64,000 nt of DNA from Psoroptes ovis (Eukaryota > Arthropoda > Arachnida > Sarcoptiformes > Psoroptidae): the NCBI GenBank assembly GCA_002943765.1, contig PQWQ01000002.1, forward strand, positions 2,232,001 through 2,296,000, given 5' to 3'. The notes under the pieces were generated by a model. It ran no database searches. It had not been told where the DNA came from and saw only the letters and a list, made by a program, of their open reading frames with translations. This document shows positions 1-14,586 of the stretch, one piece after another. A program made the translations under genes and the position numbers. Numbering within the stretch: the first letter of the stretch is position 1; each line of letters opens with the position of its first letter.

Positions 1-1394
1 ATCGAATATGATGATGATGATTATATTAATGATTGAATAAAAATAAATTAAAATTTTTAAAAAATGTCAATTTTTTCAAATTTCAAATGTCAAAATTTCT
101 GTTCTCTCATTCAAATGTTTTGATTTAGTTTCGACTAAATTTTTATTCTTATGAATAAAAACTCCTCCTCTAACACAACATTATTTATGCAAAAAATGGG
201 CGTACAAGTTGTGGTTACCTGTGTATGTTAAATAAGCGAAAAAGTCAAGAAAGAAACCTATGTACCTTTGATAATTACCTACAATAGCAACAGGTGTTTT
301 TGATTTTTTTTTATTTTCTCGTAATAAACTTATTCAAAATATAATGTGACAATCAGCATTCATCCAATCAAATTTTTCGTCAATTTTTTTCTGATTCTTA
401 ATTCTGATTCTGATCAATATTGATTGGCTACAAGTTCGTTGTACCTGTTGCTGTTTCTATTGAAGATTTAATCAACAAATTCGAACAGATAAATGAAATT
501 CCTTGCAACTTTTCACAAATTAATATTGGCCATTGGCGTCACGAATCATCATCATTATTATTACCTGATTGATTCTTGAATTTTTACGCTGAAAAAAATG
601 ATTTAACTCTGAACATATTCATTGGACATTTTCAGTATTTTTTCACGGGCAATGTTCTCATCTTTGTTCATAGATTGAATCAACAATTTGTTATTTCAAT
701 TTCAATTTTTCATTTTTGTGGTTTTTGTGTGAACAAATGGTTCTTTTTTTGACTGGACTTTTAGGTGACCAGTGGTAATTTGTTGTTTTCTTTGATTTCT
801 TTTCTTTTTCATTGTTTATCTACATAATTTTTCGTCATTGATCCCGGAACTGTTTTTTTTCGAATTTTATTTTCTTTTGATCACGATTTCATTTCAATTT
901 CATTCAGATTCAATGATTTCATTGATCAAATGTGACCCTTGATACTCTTGTTTAGCGATATGCGTGTGTGTAAGCGTACAACAAGACTGGTTGTCTGAAT
1001 CACTGTTGATTGTTGTAACCAAGTACAAATGATTATTTTTTTTTGAACTTTTTCGTAAACATTTTTTGTACGCAAATACACGCACACAAAGGTGATAAAC
1101 AGAGATAAAACATCCAATTTTATTTGGTTTCATTGAAAAAAATCAAAATTTTTGATGATCGAAATTTTGAAATTCAATGATCTGCCAATTTTCAGTATTT
1201 TCTGCTGCTACTGAGCATTTTGAACAGAAAACATTGTAATATATCACAATGATATATTTATTTCAATGACTTTTTGTTGTTGCTGCTGTTGTTGACGATA
1301 ATGATGATCAACTGATCTACCAACAAGAACTGATCAAGATTATTATTTTCATTATTTTTTTCCCTTCAATAAGAACCCAACGACTACGTCGACG

Positions 1395-1395
1395 G

Positions 1396-1426
<31 letters not shown>

Positions 1427-1571
1427 ACTTCAGGTAGTCTTCAGGTCAGTAGCTCAGAGTTATGTCTGGCTCCGTCGGTCCTCTGTCTTTGTTGTTGCGC
1501 TTGTTGTTGCTCTTGTTTCAGTTGTTTATTATTATTTTTCAAATCGTCGACGACCTCTCAGAAGTGAAGTC
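1395..1571. promoter_or_regulatory. GC-richer patch with GTAAGT donor, possible promoter or non-coding first exon
   Basis: A (GAT)n run at 1397-1427 is followed by unusually GC-rich sequence for this region, which ends at a consensus plus-strand donor (GTAAGT from 1572). TCAGT initiator-like motifs lie at about 1440-1455. This would suit a transcription start region and a 5' non-coding exon. On the other strand the same patch reads as a short Gln-rich open frame, so strand and function are undecided. Confidence 0.25.
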
Positions 1572-4500
1572 GTAAGTTAATTAAGCAAAGTGAATTTGTT
1601 TCAGCTACTTTTTTTTTGCCAAGACAAAAATCGATTTCAAACGATGATGAGCTTTCAAGACTTTTGTTAAATTTTTTGATGAGCCAAAAAAAGACAATTT
1701 CTTTGATTATTTCATTGAGAAAAGACAAAATGTCTGCAAGAAAATTAGAAAAATTTAAATAAGAAAAATTAAAAATGAAAATAAATGAATTAATCTCTCA
1801 TATTCATTTGTTATAATTTTTTGAGAATTTATGAAGAAATTTTCATAGATTCACAGCGCACAACATCAATTTTACAATAATCGATGATGAACTAATGTAC
1901 CAAAAGACGTATTCGCATTAAACTTGGGCAAATTAATTAAAATTTTTAATTTTAATTTGGCTCTGGCTTCATACACCACCACCAACACCACATGTTTGAC
2001 GATGTTAGGGGATTGAATCGAGGTTTTTTCTTTGTTTTTGTTCGCTGAGCTCCAGCCATTTATATTTATGCATCTATTTTGAATCGAAGCGAGAAAAAAT
2101 AATGAGAATTTCATTAAAAATTTTTCTTCGATTTTAAATGTTTTCATTTTCTGATATTTCATATAATTGATCGTCATCATCGACAACGTCGGCGACGATC
2201 ATTATTATAATCGATATATGTTTGTACCGTGTGTGTGTATGTCTCGATATTATATAATATTGATTGAATTTTTGTAATCTTTCAAAGATGCTTTCGATGA
2301 CTTATTCTTCAAGGATATGAAGACAAGAAAAGTGTACATTTTTCTCTGCTTGTTCGAAATAATATGAATATATATCGATACTTTGGCGCCAAATAGACGC
2401 TTTGAAATCGATTCATATCTTCAGAAAGCATCAAGCAACAAAAATTACCGACAATCAAAAATTGGATTAATGAGAATATCCTTGTTGATCGGTGTTGGTC
2501 GTTCAATCATATCATCGTATATAAATTCTTTTAAATGTTTCATTTATCTTTTTTTAGAAAATAATTACATCATCTAAACACTTTTGTTTTGATGAAGTCA
2601 AGTGAAGTAAATGAAGAAGAAGAAATTGAAGAATGAAAAAAAGGTGTCGATTAATCAATATGTGTCTATGTGTGCGTACGAATACGATAAATTTTATTTG
2701 TACATTCATATTGTCGATCAATCAACATTCGGTAGTTTGGTAATGGTAATGATGATGAAAATGACGATGAATACACCTTCACAATTTAACTTTGAATTTT
2801 TTTTCGGTTTTTTTTCTCGTTTATTCATGGGTGCATTTGTTGAATGTATTTTTTCAATCTTCATTCATTCATTCAATTCAAAATTGGTCGCATTTATGCA
2901 ATTATCATTTCAAATACAATCAAAGACAGGTAGCAGCCAGCCAATTTTTGACAACAAATTATTGTGTGTCACTTTGTTTGTTTTTGATTTTGAGAGATTT
3001 TCATTGAGAATTGAACGATGATAATGATGATGATCAATTCAATAAATGTTAGTTGATAATAAACGATGTAATAATGATGAATTTTTTATTTATTTTAATG
3101 AAAATGAATTTTTCATCATATTTATTACCTGAATATTGTAGCCAATTATTATATGTCTGGTAAAAAGATGATGATGATGATCATCGTCGTCATCGTAATC
3201 GTCATCGTCATTGATACAATTAATAGCATTCAATAATAGTCGTCGTCGTCTTCGTCATAAGTCGTCTAGCAAATTTTTTCTGATTTGTATAAATCATAAA
3301 AATTGAATCTTGTCATTTTAAAAAATGAAATATTTTTCCACATTTTGTTCATTTATTTATAATTGTAATTAATATAACAGATATTATCCTAAAGGCAAAC
3401 AAGTCCAATCATGATGATCAATCCATTATTCATTCTAAAACAAATATAAACAAACTGAATGAAATGTAATTCTCAAAAAGGATTTCGAAGAAAAAATGAA
3501 TAAATTCAAACGAAATACAAACTCAAGTTGAAAATCAATCAATCGATCGAAGATTTCCCGATTTATGTCAGTCTGAAAATATTAAATGTATGGGCAATCA
3601 TTTGATTTCGACTATATTGACTTGTTTGATTATTCATTTTTTCTCCTGATTTCATATGTTACTCAGTTGTCAAATCAATGTCAAAAGTAAATGAAATGAA
3701 CAATAAAATCAGAAAAAAAACAAAGACAAACTAATCGATATTCATATTATATGAATTTATTTGTTTGTTTGTTCTTTTTGTTGTATACTCCAATACAATT
3801 TTATTAATTTTATGATTTGAAAAAATCAATTTATAAATCAATTTTTTGATATTCTTATTAAGTTGATTTCGATCAAAAACAATAAGAATAAGCTTAAATG
3901 AAAAACAAATAAAATAAAGTCATCGTTGTCAATTATTTATTCAATATGATAGTCACGATACATTGAAAAATTCATTTTGTTGATGGACATTTGTTGTGTC
4001 AAGTTGATGATGATGAATTTAAAAATAAACAACATGTTTGTAAGAGCGATACCTGTTGCTTTTCTTGTTTTTCCAATTTTGGCCAATTCAATCCAATCCA
4101 ACCCGCAATGTTTCCGATGTTTATATTAATTTTCAAAACATTTGAAACAACACAACACAGATATTACTGTTGTCAGATGTTTTATGCATATTCAAATTTG
4201 ACCGGCATCATGCCATTTGACACATGTTGTTGTTGCTGGCTGATGCTGTTGCTGAATATGTTTTTATCATTTGATTAATTCATTCATTTTCTGATTTGCT
4301 TTTGTATTTATTTATTCACTTTTATCGGACTCAATCATTGAAATATCAAGTCTTTTGATTGTTGAAATTGATTTATATGGAAACGCATCATGTCCATGTT
4401 TTGCCCTTAAATTTTAAAATTTTCTGGTAGCAATTTTGGTAGATAAAATTCAATGAAATTTAAATTTAAATTCACGGTACTTGCTTCTTAATACGCGGCG

Positions 4501-6863
4501 TCAAATAGTCCAAAATAAAATAGAAAAAAATTTCTACCTTTCACATGAATCATTCTCAAAGTTGATGATGGAACATATCATCATCATTAATTTTTAATGA
4601 CCTTATCGCATTTATTAACGGATAATAGTGAATATGACCTTAGGCGTTGGCGTAAATTTGCTCGCATACACACATTCACTAACACACACACATTGAAAAT
4701 AGCAAAAATAATTGTAATAATTGAATATCATTGTTTAGTGTTTGTTTAAAGTTTAAACAATAACAACAACAATCAGCAACAACATAATGAAACCTTATCA
4801 TTAACAACAGCAGCAACAACAAGACTGTCAATACAATGATAATAAGTGAAAAAATTTAAGAATCTGTGTAAATTAAACGTGTTTATTTTTTCATAGCAAA
4901 AAATGTATTATCTATCTTCAATCTTTCTCAATGTTTGTATGAGAATAATGATCAAAAACCTCGCTCAGGTAGATCATTTCAATTGATATAATTATGATTA
5001 TTTGAATGAAATTTTTTGATTTTTTTCTGGCCAAATTCTGAATTGAATACGCATTGTTTTGCTTAGTAATTCGTATTTTTAGTAATTTTCATTCATTTAA
5101 ATTGTTATCATTGAAATTGAATGAATGAATGTGAATATGTTTTATTTATTTTATATTAAATAACAATTCAATGTTCTCATTTCTTCATCTCCTCTTGAGT
5201 TATTCGTCAAATTCCATTATATTTTTAGATTAAAATGAAATATTGAAATAACTTGACGCCTTTGATTATTTGAATATTCGAAAAAATGTGTTGATCAGAT
5301 GAAAAAGATGAAAGTTTTTCTCCATTTTCATTTCGTATTTGTGAACCGCGCCTCATAATTCTTTGAATTTTCTACTTTCAAAGTTTTTTTATTTAAGAAA
5401 TTTGATGATTTATTGATTTATTTTAGAAGAAAAAAAGATTTGTTCAATGAACTTTTATTCCTTTTTCGCTTTTAGTACTTTAATATTCAAAGATAAAATT
5501 AAATATAATTAGCATGTTTACAAATAAACAATAAACGATACGAAAAACAACAGACAATTCACGTGCACATATATAATTGCCATTAGAAGCTATGAGAATT
5601 GCTCTTTTTACATTAAGAAAAGAGGGTTAAAATTTATAATTATTTAATGATAATTGTTCACTTGTTTGTTGAATTTTACTATGTATACAGTAATTATGAT
5701 TGTCATCATCATCATCATTGTCGAATATACATATTCATTACACTATTATTTTAATTGCATTTCTTATTTATTTTTACTTAAAAACTCTCTTCTCTGATTG
5801 ATTAATTTGACTTGCATATGTTAATTATTGGCAATTTGTCGCACAAATAAACAAAAATCGAAAATTAAATGAAATGAAATCCTTTCATCTTTTCCTATTT
5901 ATTTCTGTCTGATCATTAATCATGATGAAGATGATGCATGCACACTGCCTAGATATACAGCTGGACCTAGATATTAATTTATAATAACTTTGTTATTACT
6001 TTGCCCGATTGATAATGATGAAGATGGACAAAATGATGATAATGATTAAATGATCATTTCGAATTTCCAAAAAAAAAATCTCAGTCAATTTTCTCATTTT
6101 GCAATGCAAAGTTTTATAAAAATCCCGTTGTATCTAATCATTACGATCATCATCATCTTTATAATTATCATTATTAATTTTTACTTCTTCAAAATTTTCA
6201 CTTCTTTTCAAATAAAAAAATGAATTATTATTATGTTAATCGATTATATTATCTATCATTCATTCTCATTTCTCCATTCATATTTCAATGGCACAAAAGT
6301 TATTTATCTCGAAGGATGTTTTTGTTGTTGCTGCTGATGCTGTTGTTACTAGAAAGATTTCTAATTACTTTGGCAAACTAATATGAATTTTAAATAATAA
6401 ATAATAATCAATACCAGCCAACAAACTAACCAGAAACTAGATAGCAACAATTAAAGTATAATTGTTTAATTGTTGTGAGAGTTTTTTTTGGATTTAACAA
6501 TTTAAAATGATCAAACGACAACATCAATATTTATTACCAAAAGACTTTTTTTTATTTTGGATGGATTGTGCTGATGTTTGAATGGTCCTTTTTGAGAAGA
6601 AGAAGAAAATGTAGAAAAAATATGTTATGTTTATTATTATGTTGCCAATATGTTGATGTATTGGATTGTATTTTGAAATAAATTCAATGATTGATGATTA
6701 AGATTTTCTTTTTCTTCTTCATCTTAATTCATTTATTATTTTTCATCTTGTTTATTTCAATCAATCAATTAAATCATTCAATATTTGAAATATTTTTTCA
6801 TGAGAAACATGAAGAGAGAAGAGATGGAAAAATTATTCATTGACTACGACGGTGGTAATGGCG

Positions 6864-6914
6864 ACGATGATGATGATGATGATAATAATAATAATTATTA
6901 TTATTATTATTATG
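6864..6914. repeat. (GAT)n/(ATA)n/(TTA)n microsatellite
   Basis: GAT repeats run directly into ATA repeats and then into TTA repeats. The ATA and TTA parts are complementary, so the tract can fold on itself. It is one of many such tracts in the non-coding DNA of this window. Confidence 0.9.
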
Positions 6915-8322
6915 ATTTTCTTTATTAATATCTGCAAATTATGTCCCAAAACGAAAAAATAATAATTTTCAACATAATAATAATAATATAAAGTTTAGCT
7001 AATCAATTTTTGTTTTTTGTTTTTATTTAACTGCACAACTTTTGATTGATTCGCCCTTCAGGCACCTTTAAGGTAGTGAAAAATGATTATTGCAGTGACT
7101 GAAGAGTTTTTTTTCTGCTTTTCTGATCAGATAAAAATTCTCATCATTCATTTCAACTAGAAAAATTGAAAATATTCTCGAATATTATTGATGATTATTC
7201 AAAGATCATCATCATCAAAGATTGATTTTGATTTAAATTTTATTCGATTTTCGATTGCTTTTTTTCACTCGAATATTTGATCATTGATTATAATTTATTG
7301 ATTAGAATTTTTTGCAATCCTTGACGATTAATTTAACCATACAGAATGAATACAATGCTTTCACTGAGTTCTAGAAAAAAAATTGATTAAAAAGTAATCA
7401 AATAATGAAACAAAATGATTAATCATCGTTGTCTGAAGACGGCATTTTTTTGTTTGTCAGAATCTTGAATTTTATTCAAAATATAATGGTCATGAATAAG
7501 AGAAAAACAAAATATCAAAAACCCTAAGCCATAATCATAATTCAATTAAGGAATTATTCCTATTTTTATTCATTAAAAATGCATTGAACATTGATGACTT
7601 TATAATTGTCATTTTTTGATATTTATTTGCAATCTTTATTGTTGACCACGTGTTTTTTTTCGATTTGAATCGAATGCTACTGAATATTTTTCGAAAATTG
7701 TATCAAAAAATTGAAAATTCGTGTTCCAGAAAAAAAATTGGATCGTGACCGGACAATAATAATGTTGATACAATGAAACAGATGTATCAAATGTACAATG
7801 ACAATGACATTGACAATGGCAACAAAAAAAATTGATACTTGATAATTTTTTTTTTCGTAAACAACAAGTAGCCATTCATTTGATACGAATATAGCCAAAT
7901 GACCATTTGTATTTTATATTGAATTGCAAATGATTTATTTATTTCATCAAAATTCTTGAATTCATGTATCTAGAACAACAATACAATTGAACTTGATCTT
8001 GAAAATTTATCTTAGAATAAATGTTACAATTTGAATCATTCATGTTTCAATCATCACGAAATTGAAATAAATATAACTTGTGTTATATATTTTTTATATC
8101 TCTTCGCTCAAATTTAGACCCATTATCATCATCATCATCGACAACAATGACAACAACAGACGACTATACAATTGTTCTATGTGATTATGAATTTTCTAAA
8201 TTTTCTATGATTTTATTGTAAAATGAACATAATGCCGACATTTAATGGCCATTTGTTGTTAATATCTGAATTGAATAATAATGATAATAATTTCATTGAT
8301 GAAAATATATTCGCAAAACATT

Positions 8323-8333
8323 GGGGGGGGGGG
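8323..8333. repeat. Run of 11 guanines
   Basis: Eleven consecutive G bases lie in otherwise AT-rich DNA. Long G runs are rare here, whereas long A and T runs are common. Confidence 0.95.
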
Positions 8334-8855
8334 AAATGGCGACACATTTTCATTCGTATTTCAACATTCATAATGACATAGTTTGCCATTTATTCGTTTC
8401 ATTTGAATTTACCACATTATCATTATTATCGAAAGGCGTAATGATATACTTTTGAAAATAGAAATAAAAACACGTGTAATTTATCTCTTTTTTTCTTGCA
8501 ATATCAAATGATAATAATAATCAAGCACACTTGTTGCAATATTGAAGAAATCGGAAATTTTGTTTCGGTATACACACTAACTACATACGTGATATCTAAT
8601 TATCACATATGTCTTTGTGTGTTTTCATCGGCTAATCATCATCATGGACATTATTTACCAAAACCACACACAAACACAATCATTTGTCGGTGTTGTTTTG
8701 TGTTGCAATTTTGTTTCTTTCAATCAACAAATTATCGTTGATTGATATATGTGTGTGTTGTGTGGCATAAATTATATACCACAAAAATTTTTATTATTTT
8801 CTTTTCGTTGATTATTTGCTCATTATTCGATTTTTTCATTTTTGGTAAATTATAG

Positions 8856-11800
8856 GAAGATTTACTCATTCATGGAGACAGTGTATATGATATCATTGAA
8901 AAACAAGACCATCAAACTATACAAAATGAATTATTACGATCATCATCATCATCGTCATCATCGACGACAACAACATCATCAGCATTATCATCATCATCGA
9001 CTGCAACAAATCAATCATCATCACCAACATCTGATAGCCGAATATTTTTATGTCGTATGAATGTATCGAGAAATTCTCGAAGACAAATGCGTTTCGGTGA
9101 TCAAAAGGTATATAAAGTTGTACGCTTTGAAAAGTTGAATGTACATCCTTTAATTTAAAATATTTTATATAATTTTTAAAATAGGTTGTACTAGTCCAAG
9201 GACATTTTGTAAGCTATCTACCATTGTGTAGCCGAAATGAACCGGTTTTTCTGGCAACTTGTACACCGGTAGCAATGCCCGAAACTCGTGAATGTGTTGT
9301 TCAAGGTAGTACCAATGTATTTACCTCAATACATTCGATGGATATGAAATTTATACATTTGGATTCAAAGTAAGTTTTAATTTTTATGATTTTTTCTCTG
9401 AAATTTTTTAAATTAGAAAAAATTAAATTGGTGCATCAATAATGCACAATGATTTTCCATTATGTTTCATATCCGTAATCATGCGATAACGAATAATTCG
9501 TGTTTTTTTTTGTACATTACTTTCGATCAAAAGATTGATCTAATTAGTTAAATTGATGAAAATTCGTGACCAATGAAATTTTCATTTTTCCATTTTTTTC
9601 ATTCTTTACCAAAAATACCCTCCATTGAAATGAAAAAAATAAATCACGAATTCCATTTTTGACTTTCGATATTCAATGAGAATCACACACACGTATTGGT
9701 ATAAATTGGTTCAAATGTTCCTGAAACCAATGATGATGATCGTGGTGATAGATGGTCATTTTTTTTGTTTTAATTTTTTTTTTTTTTTTTGCACAAATTC
9801 AAATCACGATGTGATTTTGCTTAAGGCTCGAATTTTATCATTATATTTTACACATTTAACAAATCACAATGATTAGATAATATAATCACAACAACAAAAA
9901 ATTAATGAATGACCTGATCAAAAAGGTCATTCACAAGTGAAATTCATTATAATTATTTTCTGAATCACACATGTTTTGTTTTTTCAAATATTGATCGAAT
10001 AAAATTCAATTTTTTTTTATTTTTTGCAAAATTCTTCGAAACAAATTCTGATTGACAAAATGATAGTGAGCACTGAACATCTGCCACCCTATCTAAATTC
10101 AAAGAAGAACAATTATTGCTTGTTATGTATTATTATTATCACCAGACTGGTGAATATATGATGATGTCGATGATGATCAAGATGAAAATGATTATGATCC
10201 TACGCAAATCGTGACTTTGATTCAAGAAATTTTTTTTCTTGAAAAAACAAATCCTTATTCTCATTGATACAATATTGTAATCAAACTAGAATCACATCTG
10301 ATTTTTTAGACAAAAGTTATCTTGGTGTTTGTTGCATCCACTATCATAAATTATAAATCTTGTTATATTTTATTATTTTTTTTAATTTTTTGAAGCTAAT
10401 TTCACACACACACACACACGCACACTGATGATTATAATGATCACCATCATTTTAAAGTTACAAAAAAAAATCCATTCAAAAATGAAAATTTTGCCTTGAA
10501 ATTATACTAATGAACCGAACACAATTAATGAAATAGATGATTGTCTGAATGGATTCTTACAGTATTAAAAATTTATAACATAAAAATATTGGATTAAATA
10601 ATGAATGAGATTTTTTTCTTCAATCACCATTACATCACACGAAATTTCGTGTGAAAATGTCACACGCGACACCATATTATATTTCATTAATGATTATTTA
10701 ATAATGATGCAAATCTGTTTTTCCATATTTCTTTCATTTCATCATTTTCAATGATGTTAAAATACAGAAAAAATAATTTGTAAATTTAATCCAATAATAA
10801 AACCATGGGAATTCTATGTCCATAGTTGATGGTTTATTAATGATGAAAACAAAAAGAAATATTCAAATTCAGTGATCATTGATGATCATTTTGTTTTTGC
10901 TCACACGCATTTACAAAGTAACAATAAAATACACGTGTTTGAATTTGTTTGGCATTATCATCATCATCATTATGATGATCATTCAAAGGAGAAAATGACC
11001 ATTATAATGATTATGGCATTTGAGTATTTGAAATCATACAATCGATGTCACAGACGATTAGTTCCATCTAATATTCTTGGAATAGCGATAATAATAATGA
11101 TGATTCAAACATTTCCTTGTTTCACATACATCAAAACATGGTGAATTGTTATTTGACATGATATAACATGAAAATAAACACATGTTAAACATATTATTTG
11201 ATTTGTACCCTTGGTTCAACATACCCAGACACCAATGATTACAGCATTAAAGCCATCATCATCATAATCATCATTCCTGGTGATTATATTACAAAATTAT
11301 AATAACAATGATGATCATCTGAATCAGTATTCATTGATGATTGACACTTGACGGCACGCTACCGCATACACACCAACAATCTCCTTGAAAAATCAATAAT
11401 GATGATGATGATGATGGTAGTACCGGGTATTACATTTTATTTATTTATTTTGTCCACTTTGTCCCATTTGGTATATAATTTTAACCAAACACATATATGT
11501 TTGTCCATTTTGTTCGGAATTTTTTTCTTTAAATTCAATAATAATAATAAATGACAACATCAAGGATATATTGGTATGTTGTTGCATTTTCATCGCTGTT
11601 TGTTTGTTTGTCGACCCACCTCTCTGTACATAATGATAGACAAGAACATAACATGATAAAATATCGATATCATTGTCGACGGTCGTTCTGGCACCATAAT
11701 AATCATAATAATAATGATGATGATGATTTTTTTATATCAAAGAGAAAATAAATGAAACAAAAATCTTATGGGAAAATTTTTATTTATTCCATCATTTTTT

Positions 11801-14586
11801 TTCTTAAATTATGAATGATTTTCTATGAATTTTTTCTCATTTTGACCAGCGGTGAATTTCATCTTGGATATCGAAAAAATCGATTGAAAAATCTTTCCTG
11901 GTATGATATAATACATTGGGATAATCTCAAAGAAGCACAATCAAAACATCGATTAAGTATGTTATTTTTTTCATATTTTTAAATTTGAAAAATTCAATAA
12001 AACTGGTTATATTATTTTTTATAATATATCTTGTATTTTATTTCATTTTATATTTGAAATTAAAATCAAAAAAAAAATTCTAGTAATTCAATCGGAACAG
12101 GAAAGATCATGCATATTATTGATACGATTGCAGACAAGTTCAATGCAATGGATTTGGGTTCATGTTGTATTGCAGGTCAAAGATAATAATGAAAACAATC
12201 AACAGCCAGTCATTGTTTGTACGAATCAAGTATTGAGGTAATTATAATGATTTTTTAAATTTTATTTTACAATTTCATTTGTGAATCTAAAAATCTAAAA
12301 AATTCCTTTTTTATTGTTTTTTTTTCAATTCAAAATTCAAAAAAATAAATTGGTTCATTGTCTTATTAATCTTTTTAATTTAATCTAAACGACCACGACA
12401 ACGACAATAATAATGATAATTTAAACAGTGAAAAAGAGGCATCCGTAATGCAAGCTAATCAATGGCTTTATCAATTTTATTCACTTCATTCAAAAATGCA
12501 TTATATGCAAAATTCATCCAATTTATCCAATGCTAGTACCATTATACCATCATCATCATCTTCACCGACACCGAGTAATTCAAGTACATCAAACAATTAC
12601 AATGATCATCATCATTTGCAACAACAATCAACAACAGCAACAAGCCGATCTTCGTATTCTAATGATTATTCGAATACAAATGATGACTCACAATCAATTA
12701 ATGGGTCTTCATCATCGCCAGCGACATCTTCGACTACTTTTCATGCTGCAGAAGCGCCGAATCTTGCCATTCATACCAATAATAACAATGATTTTAGTGG
12801 ATCATTTCCTAACGGAATGTCAATTCAAACAAATTCCAATAATAATGGTAATCAATATGATAATTATGCTGGACATGCAACTCAATATCCATCCATGGCA
12901 CAATTACAACAATATTCCCCACAAGCTGGAACATTGCCCTACCAATCACAAACAACTAACTTAAATCATTCTAATACACCTAATACTCCGCCTGCGACCG
13001 CTGCCATTGAACATCGAATGGGAACAATTAAAGAGGAACAAACTTCAGCATCTACACCACCACCAGCGCAGCCACCGATAACCAAAACACGTACAAAACG
13101 TAGCCGTCAAAATGGATCGAATAATGAGACAACAACTAAGAGAACTAAAAGCAAGAAAAATCAAATGAACAATGTCACGATGACAAACGTCACCACATCA
13201 ACAGTGAATACTGCAACAATAACCAATCATAACGATCATTTATCATATGATTCATATAGAAATAATCATAACATGATTAATTCGAATCAATCATCATATC
13301 ATAATGTTTATCCAAATCATCATCATCATCGATCATCAAGCAGCAGTTCGATGTTTGGATCTGCAAACACAACTGCCACTAATTCCGATCTCTCAATGAT
13401 TACGCCTGCCAGTTATTATGGAAGTTCTATTGGATCTACTTATACTGGACATCCTCATCATCATCATACACAAATGGCGCATTACCATGCTCATCAAAAT
13501 CATTATCATCCTCAAAATAAATCATTTCCTTTTTTTGATCATGAAACCGTCGGCGTAACACCAATTTTGCATCATCAACATACGCCTTTGACGACCGGCG
13601 GTGCAAATCACGATGTAAATCAACAATCTAATTATCATCGTAATAATAATCAAACATCAAATTTAACCCACGAAATTCCAATGGTCTCATCAGCATTTAT
13701 TAGTGCTAAAAGTATACGAAATATTTCAAAAAACTCTAATGCTATCTATTCGGGAAACGATATCAACAATGATCGAAAAGATTTGGATAAAGTTCGATCA
13801 CCTGAATCAATCACATCATCAACTTCTGATTATGGCAGTATGACGTCACAATCGCCACCGAGTACATTTGAAAAACCTTCGCCATTTTCATCAACAGCCA
13901 CTACATCATCAGCATCGTCACCGATTTTGACCACAACTTCATCAGGTAATTTCCAAAATTCTACAATGAATTTCGAACCCATGTATAGCCATACATATCA
14001 TCATTCTCATCAAAAAAACAATCATTGGCCAATGCATAATAATCAACATCAAAAATCATTACAACACCAAGATGATTCATTCCATTCATCATTTTCACGA
14101 TTATCATCATTCCAATTTTGGCCTGGATATACATCGGCAGCAGCAGCTGCTGCTGCAGCCGCCGCTGCTGCAGCTACCAATTCTACAGTCGCTAATTCAA
14201 GAGACATGAGCGGTACCACAGCTAATGCAGCACATCAATATCATCATGATGCCCACCATCCACATTTAGCATCGACATTTCCAATGGATTCTTTACTTCA
14301 TCATAGTCAAACATCTTATGGATCAACACATCATCATCATGGTCATGGTCATCAGCCTACATTATTCACACCGTATGGATCATCAACAACACCTGCATCA
14401 TTATCATCCAATGATAATTCATTTGGACATTATGATACTGATTTAATGACAAAATCAAATCTAGTCAACAATAATAACAATAATCGATCATCATCTTCAC
14501 CGAAAAATGAATCAAAAGTTCTTTCACCCACAACAACGATTGCAGCAGCAAAATCGATTACATCTATGGCTACTGCAATTATTTGA
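8856..14586 (+). CDS. dys: Dysfusion/NPAS4-like bHLH-PAS transcription factor, 5'-incomplete
   Basis: Exons by frame and splice sites are 8856-9107, 9185-9369, 11850-11956, 12084-12237 and 12429-14586, giving 951 codons before the TGA. The first visible exon starts inside PAS-A (HGDSVYDIIE), followed by RRQMRFGDQK. PAS-B and its C-cap run through exons 2-5, with CTPVAMPETRECVVQG, FHLGYRKNRLKNLSWYDIIH, SEQERSCILLIRLQT and VCTNQVLSEKEASVMQAN. This wording is characteristic of Dysfusion, which acts with Tango/ARNT in insect tracheal and neural cells. The N-terminal bHLH is missing and must lie upstream. The last exon, about 700 codons, is low-complexity and rich in Ser, Asn, His and Gln. It has a basic KTRTKRSRQ patch and a poly-Ala tract near 14138-14176. 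A Ser/Thr run encoded by ATC repeats interrupts PAS-A. Intron 2 is about 2.5 kb and the others are 77-191 bases. The true C-terminus may differ because a coding-like frame follows at 14985. Confidence 0.87.

Larger units (their letters stand above)
1..8855. other. AT-rich non-coding stretch, no recognised gene
   Basis: I see no exon here that I can name. The stretch holds ATG/ATC and ATT/TTA microsatellites, an 11-G run near 8323 and a more GC-rich patch at about 1380-1575 that ends in a good donor site. It is probably upstream flank or a long 5' intron of the bHLH-PAS gene that becomes visible at 8856. I looked for that gene's missing basic helix-loop-helix exon and the first half of its PAS-A domain and did not find them. 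Confidence 0.5.

Noticed and set aside
8842..9060. His-rich frame of 72 codons
   Set aside because: It is the wrong frame of the first visible bHLH-PAS exon (8856-9107). The correct frame gives PAS-A residues and fits both splice sites.
12530..12964. 144-codon frame inside the bHLH-PAS tail
   Set aside because: It overlaps the long last exon in another frame, and its composition is the product of ATC/CAA repeats.
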